DNA of 64,000 nucleotides from an uncultured Prolixibacteraceae bacterium (GTDB taxonomy: Bacteria > Bacteroidota > Bacteroidia > Bacteroidales > Prolixibacteraceae): the NCBI GenBank assembly GCA_937915865.1, contig CALGIG010000010.1:1-64000 (forward strand), in the 5' to 3' direction. This document shows, one piece after another, positions 51,058 to 61,095 of the stretch. The stretch's first letter is position 1, and each line of letters starts with the position of its first letter. The notes under the pieces are model-generated. The model did no database searches, was not told where the DNA came from, and saw only the letters and a program-made list of their open reading frames with translations. The position numbers were made by a program, and so were the translations under genes.

Positions 51058-53664
51058 ATGCATTCCAGATTATTTATATATAAGGCGCTTGCTGTTTTAT
51101 TTATCGTATGCCTTTCTTTTTCTGTTTATTCACAAAACTCAGGTAAGCTTCCGTTATACAAGGATTACAACCAGCCTGTTAAAGCCCGTGTTCGCGATTT
51201 GTTGTCGCGAATGACTTTAGACGAAAAGCTTATCCAGATGATTTCCCGCATCGATACTGCAATTCCTCGTCTGGGTATCCCTCGTTATCACTGGGGTGGA
51301 GAAGCTGGCCATTGTATTATTGCGCGTGCTAACGATGCTGCTACCATTTTCCCGGTTGGTATTGCTCAGGCCGCAACATGGGACCGGAAGCTCAACCGCG
51401 CCATAGGCGATGCAATGTCAACCGAAGCGTGGCCGCGTTTCAGGGCAAAGCTGGATAAATCGACATTGACTTTTTGGGCTCCGGTGGTGGAAATGGCCCG
51501 TGATCCGCGATGGGGACGAACCGAAGAGTGTTATGGTGAAGACCCTTATCTGACCAGCCAGCTTAGTATGGAGTTTGTCAGGGGTATTCAGGGCGATCAT
51601 CCCAAATACCTGAAAGGAATTGCCGCACCTAAACATTTTGCCATGAATAATGAAGAATGGTGCCGTCATAACGGGTCGTCGAATGTTGATGAACAATTAT
51701 TGCGCGAGTATTACCTGAAACCCTACCAGGTTTTGGTTCAGGAAGGTAAAGCAGAACAAATAATGGCGGCTTACAACCGGTTGAATGGTGTTCCATGCGC
51801 CGGAAATAAATGGTTGCTTACCGATGTACTGCGCCACGACTGGGGTTTTGATGGCACCGTGGTTTCCGATTGTAATGGAATTCGCGATTTCTATGAAGGG
51901 CACAAATACGTGGCCAATGTCGAAGAAGCTATTGCATTGGCATTAAATTCGGGAATGGATATTGAGTGTGGCGATTGCTTCAAAGATCATTTGGCCGATG
52001 TAGTTCGTAAAGGCTTGGTTTCAGAAGCTGTTATCGACTCGGCTGTTTCGCGTATCCTGGCATCGCGTTTTAAACTTGGATTAATGGACCCTGAAGATTT
52101 GGTTCCATTTACCAAAATACCTATGTCGGTGGTCGATGGGCCTGTTCACCGGGAACTGGCGCGGCAGGCTTCGCGCGAATCGATTGTTTTATTGCGGAAC
52201 GAGAAGAACTTTTTGCCCTTAAATAAAGACAATATTAAATCGGTTGCCGTAATTGGACCTGGGGCTAAAGTTTGCCAGTTGGGTGGCTATTCTGGTGGTT
52301 GTTCCAAAGCTGTTTCGCCATTCGATGGCCTTGTCAATAAACTGGGAGCCGATAAGGTGAAATTTGTTCAGGGAACAGATATGAAAATAAAATTACCACT
52401 TATTTCTTCCAAATATTTGATTCCTGCCGACGGAAAACCCGGAGAGCATGGTTTAAAAGGCGAATATTTTAAACAGCTTGATTGTGTTGGCGAACCTGTT
52501 TTGGTGCGGGTCGACAGTTTGCTGAATTTCAATTTCGGTAAGGGCTCCCCAATTCCTGAAATGCCCAAAGATTATTTCTCTATTCGCTGGACGGGCAAGC
52601 TGATTGCTCCTGTTTCAGGAGATTATTATATAGGCGGTGAATTCGACGATGCCATTCGTCTGTACATCGATGGAAAGAAAATAATCGACCGCACAAATAA
52701 TCGCAATACTTCGTCGGATGCTGTGAAAATTGAGATTGAAAAAGGAAAACAATACGATTTAAAAATAGAGTATAATGAGCAGTGGTATGTTTCGATTATG
52801 AAACTGGGCGGCGCTGCTCCGGTATCTGATAAATTTAAGGAGGCCATTGAGGTTGCCAAAAATTCGGATGTGGCCATAGTTGTGGTTGGTACCGATGAAA
52901 CCATCGAAAAAGAAGGCATTGATCGGGCTGATATGAACCTTCCTGGCGATCAGGAAGATTTGGTTAAAGCAGTTTTTCAGGCAAACCCCAATACCATTAT
53001 GGTTATGCAAAACGGAAGTTCGATGTCGATTAATTGGGCGAATGAACATTTACCGGCTATTCTGGAAGCATGGTATGGTGGTGAAGAAACCGGAAATGCT
53101 ATTGCCGATGTAATTTTTGGTGATTACAACCCCGCTGGACGTTTGCCTCTCACATTTTACCAATCTGTTGACCAGCTTCCTTCAATCAGCGATTACGACA
53201 CTCGCAAAGGGAGAACTTACATGTATCCACGATACATCAACGAAAAAGGACAAACTGTTGATATTAAACCTTTGTATCCCTTTGGCTATGGGTTGAGTTA
53301 TACCCAGTTCAGCTATTCTGACTTAAAAGTCAATCAAGCTGAGAATTCGGCGAATGGGAAAATAAAAGTTTCGGTAGCTGTGCGGAATACCGGGAAATGG
53401 TTGGGCGATGAAGTTGTTCAACTTTATGTTTCGGGGCCAAAACAAAAGGTAGTCCGTCCGGTAAAACAATTGGCCGGGTTCGAGCGGATATCTTTACACC
53501 CTAATCAGGAAAAAACAATCGAGTTCGAAATACCGGTAAAAAACCTGGCATTCTGGAATACAGGCAAAAAAGGTTTTATCGTTGAGCCCGGAAAATACAA
53601 ATTAATGGTTGGAGGTTCGTCGGCTGATGTTCGGCTGAATGGTGAATTTTTAGTGAAACAATAA
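51058..53664 (+). CDS. GH3 beta-glycosidase with PA14 insert
   Basis: This 868-aa protein has a signal peptide ending VYSQ (about 1-29). The TIM-barrel domain (about 45-350) contains IPRYHWGGEAGHC, EMARDPRWGRTEECYGEDPYL, KHFAMNNEEW and nucleophile Asp271 in VVSDCNGI. The sandwich domain is interrupted at about 465-585 by a PA14 domain (GEYFKQL, then SVRWTG-like SIRWTGKL, GDYYIGGEFDDAIRLYIDG), a known carbohydrate-binding insertion in GH3 enzymes. A fibronectin-III-like domain ends the protein. The RDPRWGRTEECYGEDP pattern is typical of beta-xylosidase/beta-glucosidase branches, so the released sugar may be xylose or glucose. It is the first enzyme gene after SusC/SusD. Confidence 0.9.
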   Translation: MHSRLFIYKALAVLFIVCLSFSVYSQNSGKLPLYKDYNQPVKARVRDLLSRMTLDEKLIQMISRIDTAIPRLGIPRYHWGGEAGHCIIARANDAATIFPVGIAQAATWDRKLNRAIGDAMSTEAWPRFRAKLDKSTLTFWAPVVEMARDPRWGRTEECYGEDPYLTSQLSMEFVRGIQGDHPKYLKGIAAPKHFAMNNEEWCRHNGSSNVDEQLLREYYLKPYQVLVQEGKAEQIMAAYNRLNGVPCAGNKWLLTDVLRHDWGFDGTVVSDCNGIRDFYEGHKYVANVEEAIALALNSGMDIECGDCFKDHLADVVRKGLVSEAVIDSAVSRILASRFKLGLMDPEDLVPFTKIPMSVVDGPVHRELARQASRESIVLLRNEKNFLPLNKDNIKSVAVIGPGAKVCQLGGYSGGCSKAVSPFDGLVNKLGADKVKFVQGTDMKIKLPLISSKYLIPADGKPGEHGLKGEYFKQLDCVGEPVLVRVDSLLNFNFGKGSPIPEMPKDYFSIRWTGKLIAPVSGDYYIGGEFDDAIRLYIDGKKIIDRTNNRNTSSDAVKIEIEKGKQYDLKIEYNEQWYVSIMKLGGAAPVSDKFKEAIEVAKNSDVAIVVVGTDETIEKEGIDRADMNLPGDQEDLVKAVFQANPNTIMVMQNGSSMSINWANEHLPAILEAWYGGEETGNAIADVIFGDYNPAGRLPLTFYQSVDQLPSISDYDTRKGRTYMYPRYINEKGQTVDIKPLYPFGYGLSYTQFSYSDLKVNQAENSANGKIKVSVAVRNTGKWLGDEVVQLYVSGPKQKVVRPVKQLAGFERISLHPNQEKTIEFEIPVKNLAFWNTGKKGFIVEPGKYKLMVGGSSADVRLNGEFLVKQ

Positions 53665-53683
53665 CTTATTACTTATAGATTTT

Positions 53684-56647
53684 ATGACGATTTTAAACCG
53701 AGTTAATTGGACAAGCCTAACTATCGCCGTATTTTTTTGCGCCTACCAGGCTTTGGGACAAACCCAGGGAAGGTTTTTACGTGGATTTGAAAAAAAGGAA
53801 TATACATTAACAACTACAAAGGCCGATTTTTATGTGTCGACAAAAGGAAATGATGCATGGAGCGGCGCACTGGCTGAGCCTAACCAGGAGCATACCGATG
53901 GCCCTTTTGCAACCATCGAACGTGCAAGGGAGGCCGTACGGCTTTTGAAAGGGCAGCTCTTTCGGCCTAAAAAGCCCGCAGTTGAAAAGCGTTTCAAAGG
54001 AACTCCCCATCCATTTGGCACCGGGCGCGACATATTGGTGCTTGTCCGCGACGGGGTTTATAACCTTAAAAATACGCTTGCCTTCTCAGCCGAAGATGGT
54101 GGAGAACGTGTGGAAACTGACCTTCCAACGGGAGCATTCGAATATCATGAATTAAAAGATTGCTTTGTTACTTATGCTGCCTACCCGGGCGAAAATCCGG
54201 TTATTTCGGGTGGGGAACAAATAAAAGGCTGGCAAAAAGGCGCCAACGGGAAATGGTCGGCCACGCTTAACCAGGATGAGGTTAACGATTTGTATGTGAA
54301 TGGTAAACGAATGACTTTGGCCCGTACCCCGAACACAGGTTATTACCTGACCGATGGGCAGCCCACCGATCCGGGCTGGTTCCTGTTCAGGGGAAAAGAC
54401 ATACGGCCCTGGGAAAACCTTGAAAATGGACGACTTCGCATGGTTGTACGATGGAGTGCGTTTTATGGGAATATTAGCAAACTGGATGTTAAAAATCACA
54501 AAGCGTACCTGAAATCGCCTGAAACAGGCATTACGTTAGTGCCCCCAAAATACTACATCGAAAATATTGAAGCCCTGATGGATACGGTCAACGAGTGGTT
54601 TTTCGACCCGGCATCGCATAAAATCTCATATATACCTGCGAAAGAAATTTCTGACCCCAACCAGGCATTGACCATTATTCCCAAACTAAACAAATTGCTA
54701 CAAGTAGAAGGTACCCGCGAAAAACCTGTATATAACCTCAGGTTTTATGGACTGACGTTTAAAAATACCAGTCAGGGAGGAGATGGAACTATTTCGGCAC
54801 AATATGTTAAAAATTGTGAGTGGTTGGTCAACCACATCGAAAACTTTAGCCAAACAGCTATTCACCTTGGGCAAGGTTCTTTCAATAACCTGATCAGCAA
54901 AAACACCATTAACGACGGACGCGGCAACGGGATTATTGTTGCAGGCAAACCTAAACCCGGGAACTGGGAAGATTTTGTGCGCGACAATACCATTTCTTAT
55001 AACAAGGTAACGAATCTTCGACCTGCTGTTTGTGGCATTGTAACTTTCAATGCCACACGTTCGAAAGTGTTGCATAACTATGTTTCGAATACCGGAAGCT
55101 ACGGTATAACGCTGGGAAGCTGGCCAAATATAGAGGAAACCAGCGATGGGAGCCATTTGGCCGAGTTCAATCATGTTTCGTTTACCAACATGGAACGCGA
55201 CGACGAAGGAGGTATTGCCGTTTATGGTATGAGCCCAGGGTCGGAAGTGTGTAATAACCTGGTGCACGATGTGCGCCCAGCTGCCACCAACGAAAATGTG
55301 GGGTTTTTCTTCCAAAACATGGCTTATGGGTGGACGGTAACCAACAACATTTATTTTAATCTGAAACAAGGAGAGGTAAAATATTGCGCCGCTTATCCGG
55401 TTGACGATATTTACAAGGATAATTTTGTGGTTGAAAAACCATTGGTTGCCCCCGAAGAAATAATAGACGGGAAACCTGAACTAAGTTTCGACCGGTTGGT
55501 TGTAGATGCTCCAAACAAACAGGCCGAAACCGGGGAAAACATACTCATTACAGCACGGGTATTCAACGACAACAGCACCGGAATCAAACCCGTTTTTTTG
55601 TATGTCGATGGCAAAGTAGCACAGGTACAGCTGTTTCCTTCAATTGCACAAAATTATGGTACGATTTCGTTCAGGCACAAATTTGCCGAACCAGGCGAGC
55701 ACAGTATCGCCATAGGCTCGACACCCGAACAGAAAATTGTTGCAACGGGTTTGCCCTGTAATTTTGTATATCAAAACCTGAAAACAAATTTAACTGAGCT
55801 ACCTCAGGGCGATTCGCTTGTGGTTACCGTTGAAGCACAGAACCTGAGAAACGAAAAAACAGCTAAGTCAGTCGAACTGCTCAATGGAGCAAATGTTATC
55901 CAGTCTAAAATGGTTGAATTCGAAGGCATGGAGGCCAAAAATGTCCGCTTTGCTTTTCTGCCGGAGCCCGGAAAATATAACCTCGCGGTAGGTTCGCTTC
56001 AGGCTATCCAGGTTAAAGTTTTCGCGCTTAAAAAAGTAAATCTTGACAAAGTGGGTTTTCTGACCTATTGTTCTGCAACAGCGCGACCTTGCCAGTTTGG
56101 GTTCGATCAGGCCAAGAATCATTATGAGATTTCGGCAGCCGGCACCGATTTTATGCACGGCGAAGATTCGTATGGTACCATTTTCGCAAAAGGCGCTGTT
56201 GATGGTAATTTTGTTGCAATAGTGAAGTTAACTGCTTTTAGTGAAGGAATTAGCGAATGGTTCCGAGCCGGGATATTTGTACGGAATAACCTGGCAAAAA
56301 GTAATTCGTCGGAACCTGGTAGCCTGGGTTCATTTCTTATGTTTTCGACCACTAAACGAAGTGGTGCCGAATGGGACGAGTTTGGAAACGGATGTATGCA
56401 CAATTCAAAAAGCCTGAATTATACTGTTGAGAACCCGTTGCCGGTTTGGCTGAAAGTGATAAGACATGGCAACAAATTCTCGGGCTATTACAGTTTCGAC
56501 GGCAAGGATTGGGTACTCTCACGCCAGTCGGGAGACTTACCTGGGATAAATTCCATAATGGATATTGGACTTGCCGGCGGTTCAAATGATCAGCGCGTAT
56601 CTAAAGTTACTTTTGACGATTTTCAGCTTTGGGTTGAAGATAAATAA
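53684..56647 (+). CDS. Right-handed parallel beta-helix protein with C-terminal accessory domains
   Basis: This 987-aa protein has a signal peptide ending ALGQ. FYVSTKGNDAWSGALAEPN (about 48-66) with PFATIERAREAVR is the common start of parallel beta-helix glycoside hydrolases such as GH141-like proteins. The helix region (about 70-590) has short repeated strands: GSFNNLISKNTINDGRGNGIIV, GSYGITLGSWPN, DDEGGIAVYGMS. Residues about 600-790 hold two Ig/CARDB-like domains. Residues about 800-985 form a concanavalin-like DUF1349-type domain (GISEWFRAGIFVRNN, FSGYYSFDGKDWVLS). It starts 19 bp after the GH3 gene. The catalytic family and substrate are not certain. Confidence 0.75.
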   Translation: MTILNRVNWTSLTIAVFFCAYQALGQTQGRFLRGFEKKEYTLTTTKADFYVSTKGNDAWSGALAEPNQEHTDGPFATIERAREAVRLLKGQLFRPKKPAVEKRFKGTPHPFGTGRDILVLVRDGVYNLKNTLAFSAEDGGERVETDLPTGAFEYHELKDCFVTYAAYPGENPVISGGEQIKGWQKGANGKWSATLNQDEVNDLYVNGKRMTLARTPNTGYYLTDGQPTDPGWFLFRGKDIRPWENLENGRLRMVVRWSAFYGNISKLDVKNHKAYLKSPETGITLVPPKYYIENIEALMDTVNEWFFDPASHKISYIPAKEISDPNQALTIIPKLNKLLQVEGTREKPVYNLRFYGLTFKNTSQGGDGTISAQYVKNCEWLVNHIENFSQTAIHLGQGSFNNLISKNTINDGRGNGIIVAGKPKPGNWEDFVRDNTISYNKVTNLRPAVCGIVTFNATRSKVLHNYVSNTGSYGITLGSWPNIEETSDGSHLAEFNHVSFTNMERDDEGGIAVYGMSPGSEVCNNLVHDVRPAATNENVGFFFQNMAYGWTVTNNIYFNLKQGEVKYCAAYPVDDIYKDNFVVEKPLVAPEEIIDGKPELSFDRLVVDAPNKQAETGENILITARVFNDNSTGIKPVFLYVDGKVAQVQLFPSIAQNYGTISFRHKFAEPGEHSIAIGSTPEQKIVATGLPCNFVYQNLKTNLTELPQGDSLVVTVEAQNLRNEKTAKSVELLNGANVIQSKMVEFEGMEAKNVRFAFLPEPGKYNLAVGSLQAIQVKVFALKKVNLDKVGFLTYCSATARPCQFGFDQAKNHYEISAAGTDFMHGEDSYGTIFAKGAVDGNFVAIVKLTAFSEGISEWFRAGIFVRNNLAKSNSSEPGSLGSFLMFSTTKRSGAEWDEFGNGCMHNSKSLNYTVENPLPVWLKVIRHGNKFSGYYSFDGKDWVLSRQSGDLPGINSIMDIGLAGGSNDQRVSKVTFDDFQLWVEDK

Positions 56648-56667
56648 ATACCCTTATTTTTTGGATT

Positions 56668-58116
56668 ATGAATAGAAAAATGCCCATCCTTTCCATATTG
56701 TTCATCTTGCTGATTGCATTGGTGTCCTTTATTTTCCATTACCCGGTGCACATCGAAAATGCGCTGACCCATCAACCAGAAATTGGATTTGGGTTGGAAC
56801 CATCGTTGTGGAGAACAGTTTTTGAACCGTTCTTAGGTTTACTTTTATATTTTAACCGGGCCTTTTATGCCATTGATGAATTTACAATGGTACTAATATG
56901 GATGATTGGCATTTTCTTCATTTATAACCTGTTTCAATATGGTAAAAAAGAGAATAAACAACTGAAAAAAAGATTCTTACTGAAGCAGTTATTCAACCTG
57001 GTGCTTTTGGTTGGTATCTGGTTTTCGATGTTTGTCTTCATTATTTTTGTTGAATTACCTAACGACCGAATGGTAAACAAAACCAGTGAATGGGTGCTGG
57101 TAACCACTCATTCGCATACCGATTTTAGTCACGATGGTTTGATTTCTGAAGAAAGTTTGTTGAAATGGCACCAACGTAATGGGTTCGATGCGTTTTTTAT
57201 TACCGACCACAATAACCACCGGCAAACACTTGAGTTTGTGAATTCGCGTCTTGGAAAATCGAATCCAGATGAACCGGTTGTTTTTTGCGGCGAGGAATTT
57301 TCGGGGAGCAATCACCTGAGTTTGCTCGGATTGAAGACCAATTTTGCCACCAAAGGGCAGCCCGATTCGGTGGTAGTTACCAAAGCCCGTTCTGAAGGCG
57401 CTGCCATTCTGGTGAACCATTGGTTCGATGGAGAACATAAGTCGCTCGAATATTACCGTAACCTGGGCGTTGATGGTTTGGAAATAGAAAATACAGCTAC
57501 CGATAAGCGCTACAACCGTGAAGTTTACCAACGTATCCGTTCTTTCTGCGAGAGCAACAATTTGATCATGAACGGAGGCCTCGATTTTCATGGTTACGGA
57601 AGCGCATGTACTTTATGGAATGCATTTAAAATTCCTGAATGGAAAAATAAAAGTTATCAGGAAAAAGAAGAAGCTGTTTTGAACATTATTAAAACACGCG
57701 ACCAGGACAAGTTGAAAGTCCTTTTACTGAACGACCGCCCGTATTATGACAAGAAGTATCTGCTGTTTCATCCGTTTGTGGCTTTATTTACTTATTTCAG
57801 AACCTTAATATTTTTACAGGTTTTGTCCTGGGCGTGTTGGATATTGGCGTTTGCATTTGTCAACATTCGGCTGAATTCGAAGCCTGGCCTGGCACAAAAG
57901 TTCACATGTAATCATATCTTGCCTTTGGCTGGTTTTGTAGCGTCTTTGTTTTTGGTTGGGCTTGGCCTGATTTATTTTTCCCGCATACAGCATGTCGAGG
58001 GATTTACCAACATGTATCCGTCTTATGGCCTGTTCCTGTGCCTTCCTGGTTTTGTCCTTCTGGTGCTTTCTGGTATACTGGTATTTTTTAGAAATTATAA
58101 ACAAAAAAATATATAA
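56668..58116 (+). CDS. Membrane-anchored PHP-domain protein
   Basis: This 482-aa protein has N-terminal membrane segments (about 5-23, 45-65, 70-92, 105-130) and three more near the C-terminus (about 370-395, 405-435, 450-472). Between them is a PHP domain with THSHTDFSHDG, FITDHNNH, FCGEEFSGSNHLSLLG, LVNHWFDGEH and NGGLDFHGYG, so the metal ligands appear intact. The topology suggests that the PHP domain faces the periplasm. PHP enzymes hydrolyse phosphoesters. Within a mannan-type locus it might act on phosphorylated mannose or glycophospholipid-linked glycans; that is inference. Its stop codon is directly followed by the GH92 start at 58117. Confidence 0.8.
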   Translation: MNRKMPILSILFILLIALVSFIFHYPVHIENALTHQPEIGFGLEPSLWRTVFEPFLGLLLYFNRAFYAIDEFTMVLIWMIGIFFIYNLFQYGKKENKQLKKRFLLKQLFNLVLLVGIWFSMFVFIIFVELPNDRMVNKTSEWVLVTTHSHTDFSHDGLISEESLLKWHQRNGFDAFFITDHNNHRQTLEFVNSRLGKSNPDEPVVFCGEEFSGSNHLSLLGLKTNFATKGQPDSVVVTKARSEGAAILVNHWFDGEHKSLEYYRNLGVDGLEIENTATDKRYNREVYQRIRSFCESNNLIMNGGLDFHGYGSACTLWNAFKIPEWKNKSYQEKEEAVLNIIKTRDQDKLKVLLLNDRPYYDKKYLLFHPFVALFTYFRTLIFLQVLSWACWILAFAFVNIRLNSKPGLAQKFTCNHILPLAGFVASLFLVGLGLIYFSRIQHVEGFTNMYPSYGLFLCLPGFVLLVLSGILVFFRNYKQKNI

Positions 58117-61056
58117 ATGAAGCTTTTTCAAACAATAATGGTTTGCATCCTGGTTTTATTTATTGTTGCAGGGTGTTCAACTCCAAATGATTATACGAAG
58201 TTTGTGAATGTGTTTACAGGTACCGATGCCGATGGGCACACATTTCCCGGTGCGGTAATGCCCCATGGAATGGTACAGTTAAGCCCCGATACCCGAACGG
58301 CCACCTGGAGCGGGTGCGCGGGATACCATTATTCCGACAAAAGTATCATGGGTTTTAGCCATATTCATTTTAGTGGCGTGGGTACAGGTGGTGGAGCCGA
58401 TGTGTTGCTGATGCCAACGGTTGGTGAACCCCAGGTGACACCTGGTGAGCCGATGGATACCAAGTCGGGTTACAGGGCTGCTTTTTTGCACAGCGACGAA
58501 ATGGCCGAACCTGGCTATTACCGGGTGAAACTGGAGGACGATATCACCGTTGAACTTACAGCCACTAACAGGGTCGGTTTGCACCGCTATACTTTTAATT
58601 CGGTGGAAAAGGGTAATGTGATCCTCGACCTGTTGCATGGTATCAACGACCGGATCGACAGTTTATACCTGAAAGTGGTTTCTGATACCAGAATTGAAGG
58701 TTTTCGTCACCGCCATGCAGGATTAGACGGCAACTTAACCACTTGGTTCGTGGCCGAGTTTTCACGGCCAATGAGCAGTTTCGGGATATATAAAGATGAC
58801 GTTTTGCAACGGGGGATTACCGAATGTGGCGGGAAAAACATCAAAGCCCATTTCTGTTTCGATACCGGGAAACAAAAAGAAGTACTGGTAAAAGTGGCCT
58901 TGTCGAGGGTTGACGGAGATGGCGCCGAAAAAAACCTAAAGGGAGAACTACCCGGCTGGGACTTTGAAAAAGTGCGTCAGCAAGCCCGCCAGGCCTGGAA
59001 CCGCGAACTGGCCCGGATTGATGTTGAAAGTGGAGACCAGGCGCTAAAACGGACGTTTTACACGGCTATGTACCATGCGCACATTCATCCCGGCCTCTCG
59101 TCGGATGTAGATGGCCGATACCGAAGTACTGACCGGCAAGTTTACAAAGGCGACTGGTTTGAGAATTACACCACCTATTCGCTGTGGGACACCTTCAGGG
59201 CGCTTCACCCGCTTTTTACCATTATCGACCAGAAACGAACGAACCAATACATCCGAAGTTTTCTCGAACGCTATCAGCATTTTGGCAACTTGCCTATCAT
59301 GGAATTTGGTGGCACCGAAGGTTTTGCCATGATTGGCTATCATTCGCTCCCGGTAGTGGCCGATGCCTGGGCCAAAGGTATCCGGGGGTATGACGAAAAA
59401 CAGGCTTTCGAAGCGATGAAAAAACTCTCTGAAAGTTTCAGAATTGCTAAAGCCAGCTACAAACAACTCGGCTTTATCCCGTTCGACGACGATAATCAGA
59501 ATGTCTCGAAAACGCTTGAATATTCGTATGACGACTGGTGTGTTTCGGTTCTGGCAAAGACATTTAATGAAGCCGATTATCGGTTTTATGCTTCGAAAGG
59601 CCAATTCTACCGTAACTTATGGGATAAGCAAACCGGTTTTATGCGCCCGAAAAACAGCCGTTACGAATGGTTCGAACCGTTCGACCCTGCCGAAGCGGCA
59701 GGAAACTACACTGAGGGAAATGCCTGGCAATATTCCATGTTTGTACCTCACGATATCGATGGTTTGATACAAAAGATGGGTGGCGACGAAAAGATGGATG
59801 TCTGGCTCGATGCTTGTTTTTCGCAAAAGGTTGATCCGGCTAAAAATCCGTTAGGTGATTTAACCGGAATGATAGGGCAATATGCTCATGGCAACGAACC
59901 CAGTCATCACATGGCTTATCTGTACAATTTTATAGGCAAACCATGGAAAACACAGGAATTGGTTTCGAAGATTAATTCAACATTGTATAACGACAAGGCT
60001 GATGGTTTGTGCGGAAACGACGATGCCGGGCAAATGTCGGCCTGGTACATTTTCAGCGCTATGGGCTTTTACCCTGTAACACCCGGCCTGCCTTATTATA
60101 CAATTGGTCTGCCTGTATTCGATAAAGTCGTCATTCATCTTGAAAACGGGAAGAATTTTACCATAAGGGCAGATAAAACCGGCACAAAGAACGGCTACAT
60201 TCGTTCGGTTACACTGAATGGCAACAGTCACCCACAATCGTATCTGGACCATGCCGACATTATACGGGGTGGCGAACTGGTATTCACGCTGGGCGATTCA
60301 CCCGTGAAAGAGTGGGGGAACAATCCTTCCGATCGTCCGCATACGCCTGGTTATCCATCAGCTGCTATTCCTGAAATAAAAATCGCTACTCCCTGGTTTT
60401 TACAAACAACCGAAGTTAGCCTTACGAGTAACGATCCTAATACGGCGATACGATACACTACCGATGGCAGTGAACCTTCTGAAAATTCAGAACTTTATCA
60501 AAAACCGTTCACCGTCAACCAGTCGGCAACCATCAAGGCACGTGGCTTTTTGGCTGGGTTGAACCCCAGCTATACCGTTTGGGCAAAGGCCGAAAAACTG
60601 ACCTTGTTCCCGGCTATCCATACCGAAAAAGAGCTGCAACCGGGCATAGCTTATTTGTATTTTCCTTTTTACTGCATTTCGGTGGCCGATATTCAAAAAT
60701 ATAAGCCAACCTCCACAGGAGTTATGTCAGCCTTTAGCTTGTCGGCTATTCCCGATGACCGTGAGTTTGCCTACCAATTTAAGGGTTTCCTGAAAATTCC
60801 GGTTACCGGGGTTTATACGTTTTACCTGAAATCGAACGACGGTAGCAATGTTTATCTCGATGGAAAATTGTTACTCGATTTTGATGTTGATCGCGGATCG
60901 GCTGAAAAAAGCGCCACTCGGATGCTTGAAAAGGGGTTTCATCCTATTGACCTGAATTACTACCAGATGGGTGGAAAAAAATCGTTGAATATTGGATGGA
61001 AGCAACCTGGAAAGTCAAAAAAAGAAGATATACCTGAAAGTGTTTTATGGCACTGA
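58117..61056 (+). CDS. GH92 alpha-mannosidase lipoprotein with chitobiase-C-like and PA14 domains
   Basis: This 979-aa protein has lipobox VAGC (about 17-20). The GH92 domain (about 25-750) starts YTKFVNVFTGTDADGHTFPGAVMPHGM and carries GFSHIHFSGVGTGGGAD, YSLWDTFRALHPL, ANY-type EGNAWQYSMFVPHDI, GNEPSHHMAYLYN (about 590) and GNDDAGQMSAWYIFSAMGFYPVTPG (about 634). GH92 enzymes are calcium-dependent exo-acting alpha-mannosidases. Residues about 760-835 form a chitobiase/hexosaminidase C-terminal-like domain (IRYTTDGSEPSENS), and about 840-978 a PA14 domain. The tail makes it about 200 residues longer than a bare GH92 enzyme. It abuts the PHP gene with no gap. Linkage preference cannot be read safely. 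Confidence 0.93.
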   Translation: MKLFQTIMVCILVLFIVAGCSTPNDYTKFVNVFTGTDADGHTFPGAVMPHGMVQLSPDTRTATWSGCAGYHYSDKSIMGFSHIHFSGVGTGGGADVLLMPTVGEPQVTPGEPMDTKSGYRAAFLHSDEMAEPGYYRVKLEDDITVELTATNRVGLHRYTFNSVEKGNVILDLLHGINDRIDSLYLKVVSDTRIEGFRHRHAGLDGNLTTWFVAEFSRPMSSFGIYKDDVLQRGITECGGKNIKAHFCFDTGKQKEVLVKVALSRVDGDGAEKNLKGELPGWDFEKVRQQARQAWNRELARIDVESGDQALKRTFYTAMYHAHIHPGLSSDVDGRYRSTDRQVYKGDWFENYTTYSLWDTFRALHPLFTIIDQKRTNQYIRSFLERYQHFGNLPIMEFGGTEGFAMIGYHSLPVVADAWAKGIRGYDEKQAFEAMKKLSESFRIAKASYKQLGFIPFDDDNQNVSKTLEYSYDDWCVSVLAKTFNEADYRFYASKGQFYRNLWDKQTGFMRPKNSRYEWFEPFDPAEAAGNYTEGNAWQYSMFVPHDIDGLIQKMGGDEKMDVWLDACFSQKVDPAKNPLGDLTGMIGQYAHGNEPSHHMAYLYNFIGKPWKTQELVSKINSTLYNDKADGLCGNDDAGQMSAWYIFSAMGFYPVTPGLPYYTIGLPVFDKVVIHLENGKNFTIRADKTGTKNGYIRSVTLNGNSHPQSYLDHADIIRGGELVFTLGDSPVKEWGNNPSDRPHTPGYPSAAIPEIKIATPWFLQTTEVSLTSNDPNTAIRYTTDGSEPSENSELYQKPFTVNQSATIKARGFLAGLNPSYTVWAKAEKLTLFPAIHTEKELQPGIAYLYFPFYCISVADIQKYKPTSTGVMSAFSLSAIPDDREFAYQFKGFLKIPVTGVYTFYLKSNDGSNVYLDGKLLLDFDVDRGSAEKSATRMLEKGFHPIDLNYYQMGGKKSLNIGWKQPGKSKKEDIPESVLWH

Positions 61057-61095
61057 TGCTTTTCTAAATGACAGATAACTTGTTAAATAGGTTAC

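Noticed and set aside
54698..55369. 223-codon reverse-strand open frame
   Set aside because: It lies fully inside the beta-helix gene, antisense, with no domain; it follows from the codon pattern of the real gene. Similar antisense frames at 25466-26026, 57055-57591 and 59044-59604 were dropped for the same reason.
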